From: an uncultured Sphingomonadales bacterium
GTDB taxonomy: Bacteria; Pseudomonadota; Alphaproteobacteria; Sphingomonadales; Sphingomonadaceae
Direction: 5' to 3'
NCBI GenBank assembly: GCA_903832325.1
Contig: CAILBC010000043.1
Span: forward strand, 96,110-160,109
Length of the DNA stretch: 64,000 bases
Of this stretch, positions 1 to 8,556 are shown one piece after another. The translations under genes were made by a program, and so were the position numbers. Under the pieces are notes generated by a model. It had not been told where the DNA came from. It made no database searches and saw only the letters and a list, made by a program, of their open reading frames with translations. Within the stretch, counting starts at the first letter, position 1, and every line of letters begins with the position of its first letter.

Positions 1-906
1 CGCATCACGCAGCCATCGCTATCGGCCGGGATTGCCGAACTGGAGCGGCTGGTCGGCACGCGGCTGTTTGTGCGCAACCGGCGGCTGGTGCGCCTGACCG
101 AGGCGGGCGGCGCGTTTCTGGCGATTGCGCGCGATCTGGAACGGGCGTTTCGCGCCGCCGACGGGTTTGGCCGCGGCACTGCGCGCGATTGGCCGACGCT
201 GCGCCTGGGGGTGATCCGCACGATTGCCGCGCCCTGGCTGGCGGCGGTGGTCACGCCTTTGCTCGATGCCCACGGGGTGGAACTGGTCGAAGGCAGCGAC
301 CATGAATTGCGTGCCGGGCTTTCCGGCGGGCGGATCGCCTGCGCCCTGACGCTGCTGCGCGAGGGAGAGGTGGGGACGGGGCCGGGGGTGGTGCCGGGGA
401 CGGGGGGACCAGCCGTGCGGCTGTGGGACGAAGCCTATTGCATGATGGTCGGCACCGGCCACCGGCTTGCGGGCGCGGGGCTGGTGGCGCCCGAGGATCT
501 GGCCAGCGAAATCATGATCGCGCGCCGATCGTGCGAAGTGCTCGATGAAACCAGCCGGTTTTTCACCGCCGCCGGGGTTCGCCCGCGCTTTGCCCTGCGC
601 AGTGAAAGCGATGAACGCTGCCTGGCGATGGTTGCCGCGGGGCTGGGCATCACCACCGCGCCGCAATCGCTGGCCATGGCCGGCACCACATCGATTGCGG
701 TGGCGGGCTATGGCTTTCGCCGCAGCGTGGGCCTGCTTTGCGATCCGGCTTTGGCGCAGGAATGGCAGAAGGGGGATGGGCACGCGATGGTCGCAACGAT
801 TGCCGCAAGGCTGGCGCCACTCATTGCCACGCTGCCACGTCCTGGCGCCGATTTCGCAGGCAAGGCTTGCACTGCGCGGCCAAGTGGTGTTCGAAATGGG
901 GAATGA
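1..906 (+). CDS. LysR-family transcriptional regulator, 5'-truncated by the window edge
   Basis: The reading frame is open from base 1 and ends with TGA at 904-906, so the start codon lies outside the window. The first visible residues (RITQPSLSAGIAELERLVG) are the recognition part of a LysR winged helix-turn-helix. The rest is a LysR substrate-binding domain. A glycine-rich insertion sits near residues 125-140 of the visible part, encoded by a G-run at about 370-410. The GH125 mannosidase follows 69 bp downstream on the same strand and could be a target, but no operator is recognisable. The ligand is unknown. Confidence 0.9.
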   Translation, partial: RITQPSLSAGIAELERLVGTRLFVRNRRLVRLTEAGGAFLAIARDLERAFRAADGFGRGTARDWPTLRLGVIRTIAAPWLAAVVTPLLDAHGVELVEGSDHELRAGLSGGRIACALTLLREGEVGTGPGVVPGTGGPAVRLWDEAYCMMVGTGHRLAGAGLVAPEDLASEIMIARRSCEVLDETSRFFTAAGVRPRFALRSESDERCLAMVAAGLGITTAPQSLAMAGTTSIAVAGYGFRRSVGLLCDPALAQEWQKGDGHAMVATIAARLAPLIATLPRPGADFAGKACTARPSGVRNGE

Positions 907-975
907 TTTTCCCCTGGCCGGGCGCCTGCGCCCGATTCCCGGCCATCAAACCCGGATCGATGCGATTTTTCTGCC

Positions 976-2511
976 GTGAACCCGAATGCCGCCCCCCCGA
1001 TCCTGCCGGTCCCGAACGCTGAAGTGCCTGCGCAGGATCAACCGCGCCGCCTGTTTCTGAAACAGCTGGCGGGCGCGGGGGCCGTGGCGCTGGCCATGGC
1101 CGAAGGGCTGGGCGCTTTGCCAGAGGCCGCGCCGCGCGCGCAGGCGGCCGAATATGTCTCGCGCCGGCCGGCACCTGCCGATCGCCGTTTCACCAGCCCC
1201 GCGGTAGAGGCCGAAATCCGCCGCGTAGCCGGCTTGATCGCCGATCCTGAACTCGCCTGGGTCTATGCCAATTGTTATCCCAACACGCTCGATACCACGG
1301 TCGAGGTTGGCCTGGCAGGCGGGCGGCCCGATACGTTCATCCTGACAGGCGACATTCCGGCGATGTGGCTGCGCGACAGTTCGGCGCAAGTCTGGGGCTA
1401 TCTGCACCTCGCCAAGGATGATGCCGCGCTGCAGCGGCTTTACCGCGGGCTGATCGGCCGGCATGCGCGGTCCATCCTGATCGATCCTTATGCCAATGCC
1501 TTTGCGCGCGATCCCGGGGCGAAATCGCCGTTGTGGTGGGTGGCGCAGGATGGCACGACGATGCGACCCGGTGTGGCCGAGCGCAAATGGGAAGTGGATT
1601 CGTTGTGCCACGTGGTGCGGCTGGCCTGGGGCTATTGGCGTGCCACGGGCGATGTGGCGCCGTTCGATGCCGAATGGCGCCGCGCCGCGCAGGCCATCGT
1701 GGCGACCTTTCGCACCGAACAGCGCAAGAACGGCACCAGCCCCTATCGCTTTTTGCGCAACACCACCAATCCGGCCGATACGCTGATGCTGAACGGCATG
1801 GGCGCGCCAACGCGCAAAGTCGGGCTGATCCATTCGATGTTCCGCCCGTCGGACGATGCCTGCGTCTATCCGTTCCTTGTCCCGGCCAACATCTTTGCGG
1901 TGCAGGCGCTGCGCTGGCTGGCGCAGATTGCGGGCACGGTGCTGCACGATGCCACGCTTGCCAACGATGCGCTGGCGCTCGCGGCCGAAGTGGAGGGCGC
2001 GCTGGCGCGCAACGGGCGGATCGGGGACGGGGCCAATGGCGTATGGGCCTATGAAGTCGATGGCTTTGGCAACGCGCTGTTCATGGACGATGCCAATGCG
2101 CCCAGCCTGTCGAGCCTGGCCTATCTCGGCTGCGTGCCGCGCAACGATCCGCTGTTTCGCCGTACCGAAGCGCGCTGCTGGAGCACGGCCAACCCCTATT
2201 TCTTTGCCCAGGGCGGGCACGAAGGCATTGGCGGGCCGCATGTCGGGCTGGGGATGATCTGGCCGATGTCGCTGATGATCCACGCCATGACATCGGACGA
2301 TCCGCGCATTGTCGCCACGTGCCTGGCCCAGCTGAAAACCAGCCACGGCGGCACCGGGTTCATGCACGAAGCGTTCGAGGCCGGAAATCCGACGCATTAT
2401 ACGCGGCCCTGGTTTGCCTGGGCCAACGGCCTGTTTGGTGAGCTGGTGATCGATCTGGCCGCGCGCATGCCGCGCGTGCTGGCGGTGCCACCGGCGCTCA
2501 GGCCGGGGTAA
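976..2511 (+). CDS. GH125 exo-alpha-mannosidase, Tat-exported
   Basis: A 511-residue protein of glycoside hydrolase family 125 (formerly DUF1237). Known members are metal-independent exo-alpha-1,6-mannosidases acting on glycan trimming products. The N-terminus carries a twin-arginine motif RRLFLK (residues 24-29), a hydrophobic stretch and an AQA cleavage site near residue 57, so export to the periplasm is expected. Family landmarks are DIPAMWLRDS (about 126-135), the segment around IHSMFRPSDD, and MDDANAPSLSSL. The start is GTG 976; no strong ribosome-binding site is visible, and later starts would remove the Tat signal. The 3' end overlaps the convergent LysR gene by 14 bp. There is no other mannoside gene in the window. 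Confidence 0.9.
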   Translation: MNPNAAPPILPVPNAEVPAQDQPRRLFLKQLAGAGAVALAMAEGLGALPEAAPRAQAAEYVSRRPAPADRRFTSPAVEAEIRRVAGLIADPELAWVYANCYPNTLDTTVEVGLAGGRPDTFILTGDIPAMWLRDSSAQVWGYLHLAKDDAALQRLYRGLIGRHARSILIDPYANAFARDPGAKSPLWWVAQDGTTMRPGVAERKWEVDSLCHVVRLAWGYWRATGDVAPFDAEWRRAAQAIVATFRTEQRKNGTSPYRFLRNTTNPADTLMLNGMGAPTRKVGLIHSMFRPSDDACVYPFLVPANIFAVQALRWLAQIAGTVLHDATLANDALALAAEVEGALARNGRIGDGANGVWAYEVDGFGNALFMDDANAPSLSSLAYLGCVPRNDPLFRRTEARCWSTANPYFFAQGGHEGIGGPHVGLGMIWPMSLMIHAMTSDDPRIVATCLAQLKTSHGGTGFMHEAFEAGNPTHYTRPWFAWANGLFGELVIDLAARMPRVLAVPPALRPG

Positions 2512-3460
2512 CGCCAAGATCGGCCATGCCCGGCAGGCGATCGGTGGCGATGCGCGCGCGGCAGAAATCGGCAAAGGCCGTCGCCGCGCGGGTCTGGCGC
2601 CGCGAACGCGCGGTCAGGATGCCAAGCTGCATCGGGGCAAAGGCTTCGTCGAGCGCCAGATAGGCCAGCGGTCGGCCATTGGCGGCCACCCGCGCGGCCG
2701 GGCGCGCGGTCATCAGCGCATAGCCCAGCCCGCTGCCGACCATCGACCGGATCGTTTCGGGCTGGTCCGATCGTGCGGCGGGCCGCATCGGCAGGCCGGC
2801 GGCATCGAACAGCGCGCGAAAGGTATCGCGGCTGACCGGCATGTCGAGCAGGATGAACGGGTCGTCCGCCAGATCGGCCAGCGCCACGGTCCTGCGCCCG
2901 GCCAGGGGGTGATCGGCCGCCACAACGACATGCGTGGGCAATTCGGCCAGGCATTCGAACGCGATATCGTCGGCCGCTTGCGCATAGCTGAGCGCCAGAT
3001 CGATCTCGCCCTTGCGCAACCGGGCCACCAGTTCGGCTTCATCGTGCTCCACCATGGTCAGATCGACCCCGGGGTTGGCGGCGGCAAACCCGGCGACCAG
3101 TTCGGGCAGGATCAGCGGCGACAGCGTGCGGAACGCGCCGATGCGCAAGGGCCCCACCACGCCGCCCGCCCCGCCGCCCGCCCCGCCGCCCGCCATGTCG
3201 CGCGCCAGATTGCCCAGATCATCGGCTGTGCGCAGCAAATCGCGCGCGGCGATCAGCAGTCGCTCGCCCGCCGGGGTGGGTGACAGGCCCTGTGCATGGT
3301 GGCGCACAAACAGTTGCACCCCGAATTCATCCTCCAGCGCGGCAATCGCGGCGGAAATCGATGGTTGCGAAATGTGCACGCGCCCGGCAGCGAGCGTGAC
3401 GCTGCCGGCTTCACCCGCGGCGACGAAATAGGCCAGTTGTTTCAGCGTGAAGCGGGTCAC
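2498..3460 (-). CDS. LysR-family transcriptional regulator
   Basis: A 320-residue LysR regulator. The helix-turn-helix is at residues 1-60 (FTLKQLAYFV, then HISQPSISAAIAALE) and the effector-binding domain follows from about residue 100. The chosen start is GTG 3460, because the TGA of the upstream DUF1028 gene overlaps it as GTGA. That makes this the last gene of the minus-strand set with RidA and the flavin monooxygenase, and it probably regulates them. The linker between the two domains holds a glycine repeat (GGGAGGGAGG) encoded by a 12-bp tandem repeat. The frame stays open far upstream of 3460, but that extension encodes no LysR-like sequence and runs through the neighbour. Confidence 0.92.
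   Translation of the reverse strand: MTRFTLKQLAYFVAAGEAGSVTLAAGRVHISQPSISAAIAALEDEFGVQLFVRHHAQGLSPTPAGERLLIAARDLLRTADDLGNLARDMAGGGAGGGAGGVVGPLRIGAFRTLSPLILPELVAGFAAANPGVDLTMVEHDEAELVARLRKGEIDLALSYAQAADDIAFECLAELPTHVVVAADHPLAGRRTVALADLADDPFILLDMPVSRDTFRALFDAAGLPMRPAARSDQPETIRSMVGSGLGYALMTARPAARVAANGRPLAYLALDEAFAPMQLGILTARSRRQTRAATAFADFCRARIATDRLPGMADLGVTPA
3161..3194. repeat. 12-bp in-frame tandem repeat, 2.8 copies, within LysR linker
   Basis: The unit GCCGCCCGCCCC is repeated at 3161-3172, 3173-3184 and partly at 3185-3194. It encodes the Gly/Ala linker near residue 90-100 of the LysR protein. A gain or loss of a unit would keep the frame and change only the linker length. Confidence 0.85.
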
Positions 3461-4137
3461 AGATCGCCCGGCACGCCATAACTGGGCGCATCGGCCGGAT
3501 CGAGCGCGCGGGTGACATAGGCGTCCATCTGCGGCTGCCACAGCGTCCACAACTTGCGCAAGCCCGCGATTGGCGCGTGATCGGCCCAATCGACACGCAA
3601 ATCGACCAGCGGCCAGGGTTGATCCGCCACGATCAGCAGCCCGGCGGAATGGACCGGGCCCGCTTCGCCGCCGGCATCGAGCGCAGCCTCCAGCGCAAAG
3701 AGCAGCCGTTCGCCCAGGTGCGCGGCAGGGTCGGCGGCAAAGGCGGCGACCATCGCGGGCAGGACCTGGTCGCTGGCCAGCATGTTGCCCGCCGCCACGG
3801 CATCCCGGCCCGCACAATGCCCGTTGCGCCCCAGCGCGCGCGCGCCGCTGAACCCGGCCGGCGCGCCGCTCGTGCCGATCGCCGTCACTTGCCGCCACGG
3901 CGCATGATCGCCCGCCGCGCCCGCCAGCGCGGAAACGGCGGCATCGGCGGCAAACCCGCGCGCCATCAGATCAAGCCCCGATGGGCCAAGGCGCGGATCG
4001 GTCACGTTCTGCGTGGCCACCGCGCCCACCCCGGCGCGCGCATGGGCACAGCGCGCGGCCACGGCGGGGCTGGACGAAGACAGCGCCACACCGAACTGGC
4101 CGGTGCGCGCGCATCGCGCGACGATCGAAAAGGTCAT
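3457..4137 (-). CDS. DUF1028 family Ntn-hydrolase-like protein
   Basis: A 226-residue protein of the DUF1028 family, which adopts an N-terminal-nucleophile hydrolase-like fold and often sits beside RidA-type genes. It begins MTFSIVARC and shows the family signatures TGQFGVALSSSSPAVAARC (residues about 11-29) and GVGAVATQN. The start is ATG 4137, overlapping the TGA of the RidA gene (ATGA at 4134-4137), and its own stop overlaps the LysR start. The upstream in-frame extension is a shadow of RidA. No signal peptide is visible. The substrate is not established; the setting suggests amide or imine hydrolysis in a nitrogen-compound pathway. Confidence 0.88.
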   Translation of the reverse strand: MTFSIVARCARTGQFGVALSSSSPAVAARCAHARAGVGAVATQNVTDPRLGPSGLDLMARGFAADAAVSALAGAAGDHAPWRQVTAIGTSGAPAGFSGARALGRNGHCAGRDAVAAGNMLASDQVLPAMVAAFAADPAAHLGERLLFALEAALDAGGEAGPVHSAGLLIVADQPWPLVDLRVDWADHAPIAGLRKLWTLWQPQMDAYVTRALDPADAPSYGVPGDL

Positions 4138-4547
4138 GGTATCACCGCCGTCGCCTCGATTTCGACCAGCCATTCGGGCCGGGCGAGGGCGGACACGACA
4201 AGACCGGTGGAAACCGGAAACACGCCTTTCAGCCAGGCGCCCATTTCGCGATAGACATCTTCGCGATAGCGGATGTCGATCAGATAGACGACCACGCGGC
4301 ACACGTGGGAAAGATCGCCGCCGGCCTCGGCCATCAGCAGCGCGATATTTTCCATCGCCTTGCGCGTCTGCAGCGTGGCATCGCCGATATGCAGGCTTTC
4401 GCGCGTATCAAGGTCCTGCGAAATCTGGCCGCGCACAAACACCGTGCGCCCGCTGGCGACAACCGCCTGGCACAGATCGTTGTCCAGTTTCTGTTCGGGA
4501 TACGTTTCGCGCGTGTTGAACGGGCGGATGCGGGTGTGGACGGGCAT
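4134..4547 (-). CDS. RidA family (YjgF/YER057c/UK114) protein
   Basis: A 137-residue Rid-superfamily protein, usual length for the family. Members hydrolyse reactive enamine/imine intermediates such as 2-aminoacrylate, or act in specialised amine catabolism. Visible landmarks are FVRGQISQD (residues about 37-45), TRKAMENIALLMAEAGG and the strand with VVVYLID (about 85-91). The Arg of the classical C-terminal signature is not clearly in place, so a pathway-specific Rid subgroup is more likely than RidA proper. The ribosome-binding site (GAGGAG) overlaps the TGA of the upstream monooxygenase gene 9 bp away, which suggests translational coupling. Confidence 0.9.
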   Translation of the reverse strand: MPVHTRIRPFNTRETYPEQKLDNDLCQAVVASGRTVFVRGQISQDLDTRESLHIGDATLQTRKAMENIALLMAEAGGDLSHVCRVVVYLIDIRYREDVYREMGAWLKGVFPVSTGLVVSALARPEWLVEIEATAVIP

Positions 4548-4556
4548 GGGGGCTCC

Positions 4557-5801
4557 TCAGGCGGGGATCGGCGCGGTTTCGCGCGCGGCAATATGGTCGG
4601 CCAGCCAGGCGGCATCGTGCCACACGCCCCAGATGAACGCAGAGGCGCGGCGCGACAGTCCGGGAAGGCCCACAAAATGGAGGCCCGGAACCGCCGTGAC
4701 GCCGCGTTCGTGGCGCGGGCTGCCATCGGGCTTGAACACGTCGCATTCGATCCAGCCATAATCCGACGCATAGCCGGTGGCCCACACGACCGAGGTTATG
4801 CCCGCCGCGGCCAGATCGAGCGTGATTGCCGGATCACTGACACAGGGCGGATCGGGGCGGATCACGTATGCTTCGGGTTCTTCGGGCAAATCCAGCCCTT
4901 CGCGCGCGACATAGGCGTCGGATTGGCGCAACGTGGCCAGGTAATCGGCGTCACCCGCCGCGATGTTCGCTTTCAGATCGTCGGAAAAGTGCAGGCGCCC
5001 ATCGGCATAGGCGGTGGCGCGCCCCACCAGCGTGATGCCCGACGCCGCCAGTTCGCGAAAATCGACTGTCGCCCCGCCATGCGCCCCGCTGACCGCGATG
5101 GTCACGTGCGGGCCGCTGGTTTCCACCGGCTTTTCATCCCATTTGCCCAGCACGCCCAGCCACCAGACGAAATCGCGCCCGCGATAGCGGCGCGGCGGGC
5201 GGTTGTGTGGCCCCACCGCGAGCCAGGTCGGGCGGCCGGCGCGGTTCAGTTCATCGGCAATCTGCACGCCCGATGATCCCGCGCCGATCACCAGCACGCC
5301 GCCTGCGGGCAATTGTGCCGGATTGCGATAATCGGCCGAATGGATCTGCTCGAGCCCGGCGCTGTCGGGGATCAGCGGCGGGATGACCGGGGTGTGGAAT
5401 GCGCCCGTTGCCACGATCACGTTGTGCGCGATGATCGTGTCACCGCCATCGGTTTCGGCCACGAACCGGCCATCGGCGGCGCGCGTCAGCCGGCGCACAT
5501 CGACCCCGGTGCGGATCGGCGCGGCAAAATTTTCGGCATAGCGCACCAGATAATCCGCCACTTCCTCCTTGGGCGCGAACGCATCGGGCGCGGTGTGCGA
5601 AAACGTCTGGTTGGGAAAGCGGTCGTGCCAGGCCGGGCCATTGGCGACGAGCGAATCCCATCGGCGCGTGCGCCAGTGTTCGGCCACGCGCGCGCGCTCC
5701 ACCACGATATGCGGCTGGCCCAGGCGGGTCAGATGCTCGCTGGCGGCAATGCCGGCCTGTCCGCCGCCAATCACCAGCGTTCCGGTTTCTTCGCTGCTCA
5801 T
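4557..5801 (-). CDS. Flavin-containing monooxygenase-like NAD(P)/FAD oxidoreductase
   Basis: A 414-residue cytosolic flavoprotein. An FAD-binding GxGxxG-type motif is at the N-terminus (VIGGGQAGIA, residues about 10-19). A second dinucleotide motif (VIGAGSSGVQIADEL) lies near residue 170, and a late ATGY motif (VVWATGYASDYGWI) near residue 345. This is the layout of class B flavin monooxygenases of the FMO/YUCCA/CzcO kind, which oxygenate N or S atoms using NADPH. The start ATG 5801 has GAGGA 7 bases upstream. It is the first gene of the tight set monooxygenase-RidA-DUF1028-LysR. The substrate is unknown; a nitrogenous compound is inferred. Confidence 0.85.
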   Translation of the reverse strand: MSSEETGTLVIGGGQAGIAASEHLTRLGQPHIVVERARVAEHWRTRRWDSLVANGPAWHDRFPNQTFSHTAPDAFAPKEEVADYLVRYAENFAAPIRTGVDVRRLTRAADGRFVAETDGGDTIIAHNVIVATGAFHTPVIPPLIPDSAGLEQIHSADYRNPAQLPAGGVLVIGAGSSGVQIADELNRAGRPTWLAVGPHNRPPRRYRGRDFVWWLGVLGKWDEKPVETSGPHVTIAVSGAHGGATVDFRELAASGITLVGRATAYADGRLHFSDDLKANIAAGDADYLATLRQSDAYVAREGLDLPEEPEAYVIRPDPPCVSDPAITLDLAAAGITSVVWATGYASDYGWIECDVFKPDGSPRHERGVTAVPGLHFVGLPGLSRRASAFIWGVWHDAAWLADHIAARETAPIPA

Positions 5802-5820
5802 GCCGCATCCTCAATCTAAG

Positions 5821-5925
5821 CCCCTCCCCTTAAGGGAAGGGGTTGGGGTGGGGCCTGTCCCCACGCGCCAACACTGCGCAATTCGGACGGCCCCCACCCC
5901 CGGCCCCTCCCCTGAAGGAGAGGGG
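5821..5925. repeat. REP-like inverted repeat element with self-palindromic arms
   Basis: The 190-bp gap between the monooxygenase and the deacylase holds two arms of about 35 bases, at 5821-5855 and 5889-5925, that are near-perfect reverse complements. The left arm contains CCCCTCCCCTTAAGGGAAGG, itself an almost complete palindrome. Elements of this CCCCTCCC...GGGGTGGGG form are common in intergenic regions of alphaproteobacteria. It could fold in the transcript and reduce read-through from the deacylase gene, which is upstream on the minus strand. There is no gene in this gap. Confidence 0.75.
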
Positions 5926-5992
5926 GGAAGACGGGATTGCCCTTCCGCATTGGTCTACGCGCACGCCTGCATTTACAAAAGAACGAAAAATA

Positions 5993-7192
5993 TCACGCTT
6001 GCATCGGAAAAGCCGATTCAACCCCCGCTTCCAGCCGCTCGATCAGCCGCAGCAGCATCGCATCGCAGCGCGCGAGCTGGTCTTCGGTCACGAATTCATC
6101 GGGTTTGTGCCCCTGGTCCATCGATCCCGGGCCGCAGATCACCGCAGGCACACCCAGCGTTTTTGCAAACAGCCCGCCTTCGGTGCCGAACGCCAGCTTT
6201 ATCTCGGGGCCATTGTGCCCCGACACCGCGCGCGCCAGCGCCAGTGCATGGGGATTGCGCGTGTCGAGCCCGGGATAGGTGTTGGTGGTTGCGATGGCGA
6301 TCGCCGCCTCGGGAAATTGCGCGCGCCAGGGCGCAACGATCGCCTCGGCAGCGGCATGGATGCGCGCCTCGATCGCGGACACATCGTCGGCCGCCAGATC
6401 GCGGATCTCGAATTCCAGCGTGCAGGCATTGGGCACGATGTTCAGCGCCTCGCCGCCGTGGATCGTGCCGACATGGATCGTGGAATAGCCCACGTCATAG
6501 GCGGGATCGGGCACAGTCCGGGCAATCAGGTCCTCCTGCAATTCGCGCAGCGCGGTGATGAAATCGCTCGCCAGATAGATCGCGTTCAGCCCTTGCGGGG
6601 TGAGCGCCGAATGCGCCGCGCGGCCGGTGAATGTGGCGCGGTACGATGATTTGCCCTTGTGCCCGCTGGCCAGCGCCAGCCCGGTCGGCTCACCGATCCA
6701 CACCAGCAGCGGCCGCACATCGCGCGCCGCCAGCATCGGCAGCAGCGATCGCACGCCGATGCAGCCGATTTCTTCATCGAACGAGATGGCCAGGTGCAGC
6801 GGCGTTTTCAGCGGGCGCTGCGCCGCGATCAGCACGGCGCGGATGGCCGAGGCGACAAACCCCTTCATGTCGGCCGTGCCACGCCCGTAAAGCCGGCCAT
6901 CCTGCGCATGCAGCACAAACGGATCGCGGCTCCACGGCTGCCCGGCCACCGGCACGACATCGCTGTGCCCCGACAGCACGACACCGCATCTGTCCCCGGG
7001 CCGATCATCCGGCCCCACGCTGATCCACATGTTGGCATTATCGCCATCGTCGGTCAGCGTCACGCGTGCGCCGGCAGGTTCCACCAGCGACCGGACATAC
7101 TCGACCAGCGCCAGATTGCCGCTGCGGCTGACAGTGGGAAAGGCGATCAGGCGCTCGAGAATGGCGCGGGTATCGGGAAAGATGCTCGTCAT
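5993..7192 (-). CDS. M20 peptidase family, acetylornithine deacetylase-like (ArgE-type)
   Basis: A 399-residue dinuclear-zinc amidohydrolase of the ArgE/DapE/ACY1 family. Visible metal and catalytic sites are GHSDVVPV (His, Asp), GTADMKGF (bridging Asp), DEEIGCIG (catalytic Glu and metal Glu), GEPTG and the late GPGSMDQGHKPDEF with the last metal His. ArgE-type enzymes remove N-acyl groups from amino acids such as N-acetylornithine. The start ATG 7192 has AAGG five bases upstream; a TTG six codons earlier is less likely. The next gene downstream is the flavin monooxygenase, 191 bp away, so it may belong to the same catabolic unit rather than to arginine synthesis. Confidence 0.88.
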   Translation of the reverse strand: MTSIFPDTRAILERLIAFPTVSRSGNLALVEYVRSLVEPAGARVTLTDDGDNANMWISVGPDDRPGDRCGVVLSGHSDVVPVAGQPWSRDPFVLHAQDGRLYGRGTADMKGFVASAIRAVLIAAQRPLKTPLHLAISFDEEIGCIGVRSLLPMLAARDVRPLLVWIGEPTGLALASGHKGKSSYRATFTGRAAHSALTPQGLNAIYLASDFITALRELQEDLIARTVPDPAYDVGYSTIHVGTIHGGEALNIVPNACTLEFEIRDLAADDVSAIEARIHAAAEAIVAPWRAQFPEAAIAIATTNTYPGLDTRNPHALALARAVSGHNGPEIKLAFGTEGGLFAKTLGVPAVICGPGSMDQGHKPDEFVTEDQLARCDAMLLRLIERLEAGVESAFPMQA

Positions 7193-7325
7193 CTGTGCCT
7201 TGTTGCGCAAATTCCGGGCGCGCGCACGTCGAAAGTTTGCCCCAATGGTGCCTGCAGGTCACCAGGGGGTGTCCTTTAAAACACTTGCCCGGCATTTTGC
7301 ACGGTCGTAACCCGGCGCCCTGTCC

Positions 7326-7344
7326 GCCCCCGGTTGCCGGGGGC
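7326..7344 (+). promoter_or_regulatory. Hairpin in the leader of the glutaryl-CoA dehydrogenase gene
   Basis: GCCCCCGG and CCGGGGGC form a perfect 8-bp stem with a 3-base loop. It lies 25 bases before the ATG at 7370, just ahead of the ribosome-binding site AAAAGG (7355-7360). It could be a leader structure or the end of an upstream transcript. The rest of the 177-bp divergent gap shows nothing else definite. Confidence 0.4.
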
Positions 7345-7369
7345 TCCACCTGATAAAAGGCACTGCGCC

Positions 7370-8554
7370 ATGGCCGGCATGACCCGTTTCGATTGGAGCG
7401 ATCCGTTCAACCTCGAAGGACAATTGACCGAGGAAGAGCGCATGATCCGCGATGCGGCCAAGGCCTATGCCGAGGACAAGCTGCAGCCGCGCGTGATCAA
7501 GGCGTGGAGCGAAGAGACCACCGATGTGGGCATCTTTCGCGAAATGGGCGAACTGGGCCTGCTGGGCCCCACGGTATCGGAAACTTATGGCGGTGTGGGG
7601 GCGTCCTATGTCGCCTATGGCCTGATTGCGCGCGAGATTGAAAAGATCGATTCGGGCTATCGCAGCATGATGAGCGTGCAGTCGAGCCTCGTGATGTATC
7701 CCATCCATGCCTATGGTTCGGAAGAGCAGAAGCACAAGTATCTGCCCGGGCTGGCGCGCGGCGAACTGATCGGCTGCTTTGGCCTGACCGAGCCCGATGC
7801 CGGGTCTGATCCGGGCGGGATGATCACCCGCGCGCAAAAAATCGACGGCGGCTATCGCATTTCGGGCGCCAAGACGTGGATTTCCAACGCCCCGATTGCC
7901 GACGTGTTCGTCATCTGGGCAAAATCGGATGCGCATGGCGGCGCGATCCGTGGGTTCGTGCTGGAAAAGGGCATGGCCGGGCTGGTCGCGCCCAAGATCG
8001 GGGGCAAGCTCAGCTTGCGCGCCTCGATCACCGGGATGATCCAGATGGACAGCGTCGAAGTGGGCGAAGACGCGTTGCTGCCCCATGTCGAAGGGTTGAA
8101 GGGGCCGTTCGGCTGCCTCAACCGCGCGCGCTATGGCATTTCGTGGGGCGCTTTGGGTGCGGCGGAATTCTGCCTGCACGCCGCGCGCCAGTACGGGCTG
8201 GATCGCAAGCAGTTCGGCCGGCCGCTTGCCGCGACGCAATTGTTCCAGAAAAAGCTGGCCGACATGATGAGCGATATTGCGCTGGGGCTGCAGGCCAGCT
8301 TGCGCGTTGGCCGCCTGATGGATGATGGCCAGTTCGCGCCCGAAATGGTTTCGATCGTCAAGCGCAACAATGTCGGCAAGGCGCTCGATATCGCGCGGAT
8401 GGCGCGCGACATGCACGGCGGCAACGGCATTTCCGAAGAATACCAGGTGATGCGCCACCTCGCGAACCTGGAAACGGTCAACACCTATGAAGGCACGCAT
8501 GATGTTCATGCGCTGATCCTGGGCCGCGCGATCACCGGCATCGCGGCGTTCTGA
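7370..8554 (+). CDS. gcdH: Glutaryl-CoA dehydrogenase
   Basis: A 394-residue acyl-CoA dehydrogenase that converts glutaryl-CoA to crotonyl-CoA and CO2 with FAD, passing electrons to ETF. The C-terminal TYEGTHDVHALILGRAITG matches the glutaryl-CoA dehydrogenase active-site segment carrying the catalytic Glu. FGLTEPDAGSDPGG is the FAD/substrate loop. The start ATG 7370 is preceded by AAAAGG at 9 bases; a longer N-terminus to 7334 is possible but lacks a ribosome-binding site. The CoA-transferase begins two bases after the stop, so the two are one operon. The pathway would be breakdown of glutarate, lysine or tryptophan. etfB begins at the far end of this window. Confidence 0.95.
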   Translation: MAGMTRFDWSDPFNLEGQLTEEERMIRDAAKAYAEDKLQPRVIKAWSEETTDVGIFREMGELGLLGPTVSETYGGVGASYVAYGLIAREIEKIDSGYRSMMSVQSSLVMYPIHAYGSEEQKHKYLPGLARGELIGCFGLTEPDAGSDPGGMITRAQKIDGGYRISGAKTWISNAPIADVFVIWAKSDAHGGAIRGFVLEKGMAGLVAPKIGGKLSLRASITGMIQMDSVEVGEDALLPHVEGLKGPFGCLNRARYGISWGALGAAEFCLHAARQYGLDRKQFGRPLAATQLFQKKLADMMSDIALGLQASLRVGRLMDDGQFAPEMVSIVKRNNVGKALDIARMARDMHGGNGISEEYQVMRHLANLETVNTYEGTHDVHALILGRAITGIAAF

Positions 8555-8556
8555 AC

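Noticed and set aside
946..2574. 542-codon minus-strand open frame opposite the GH125 gene
   Set aside because: Composition rich in Arg, Gly, His and Ala with no domain; antisense artefact of high GC.
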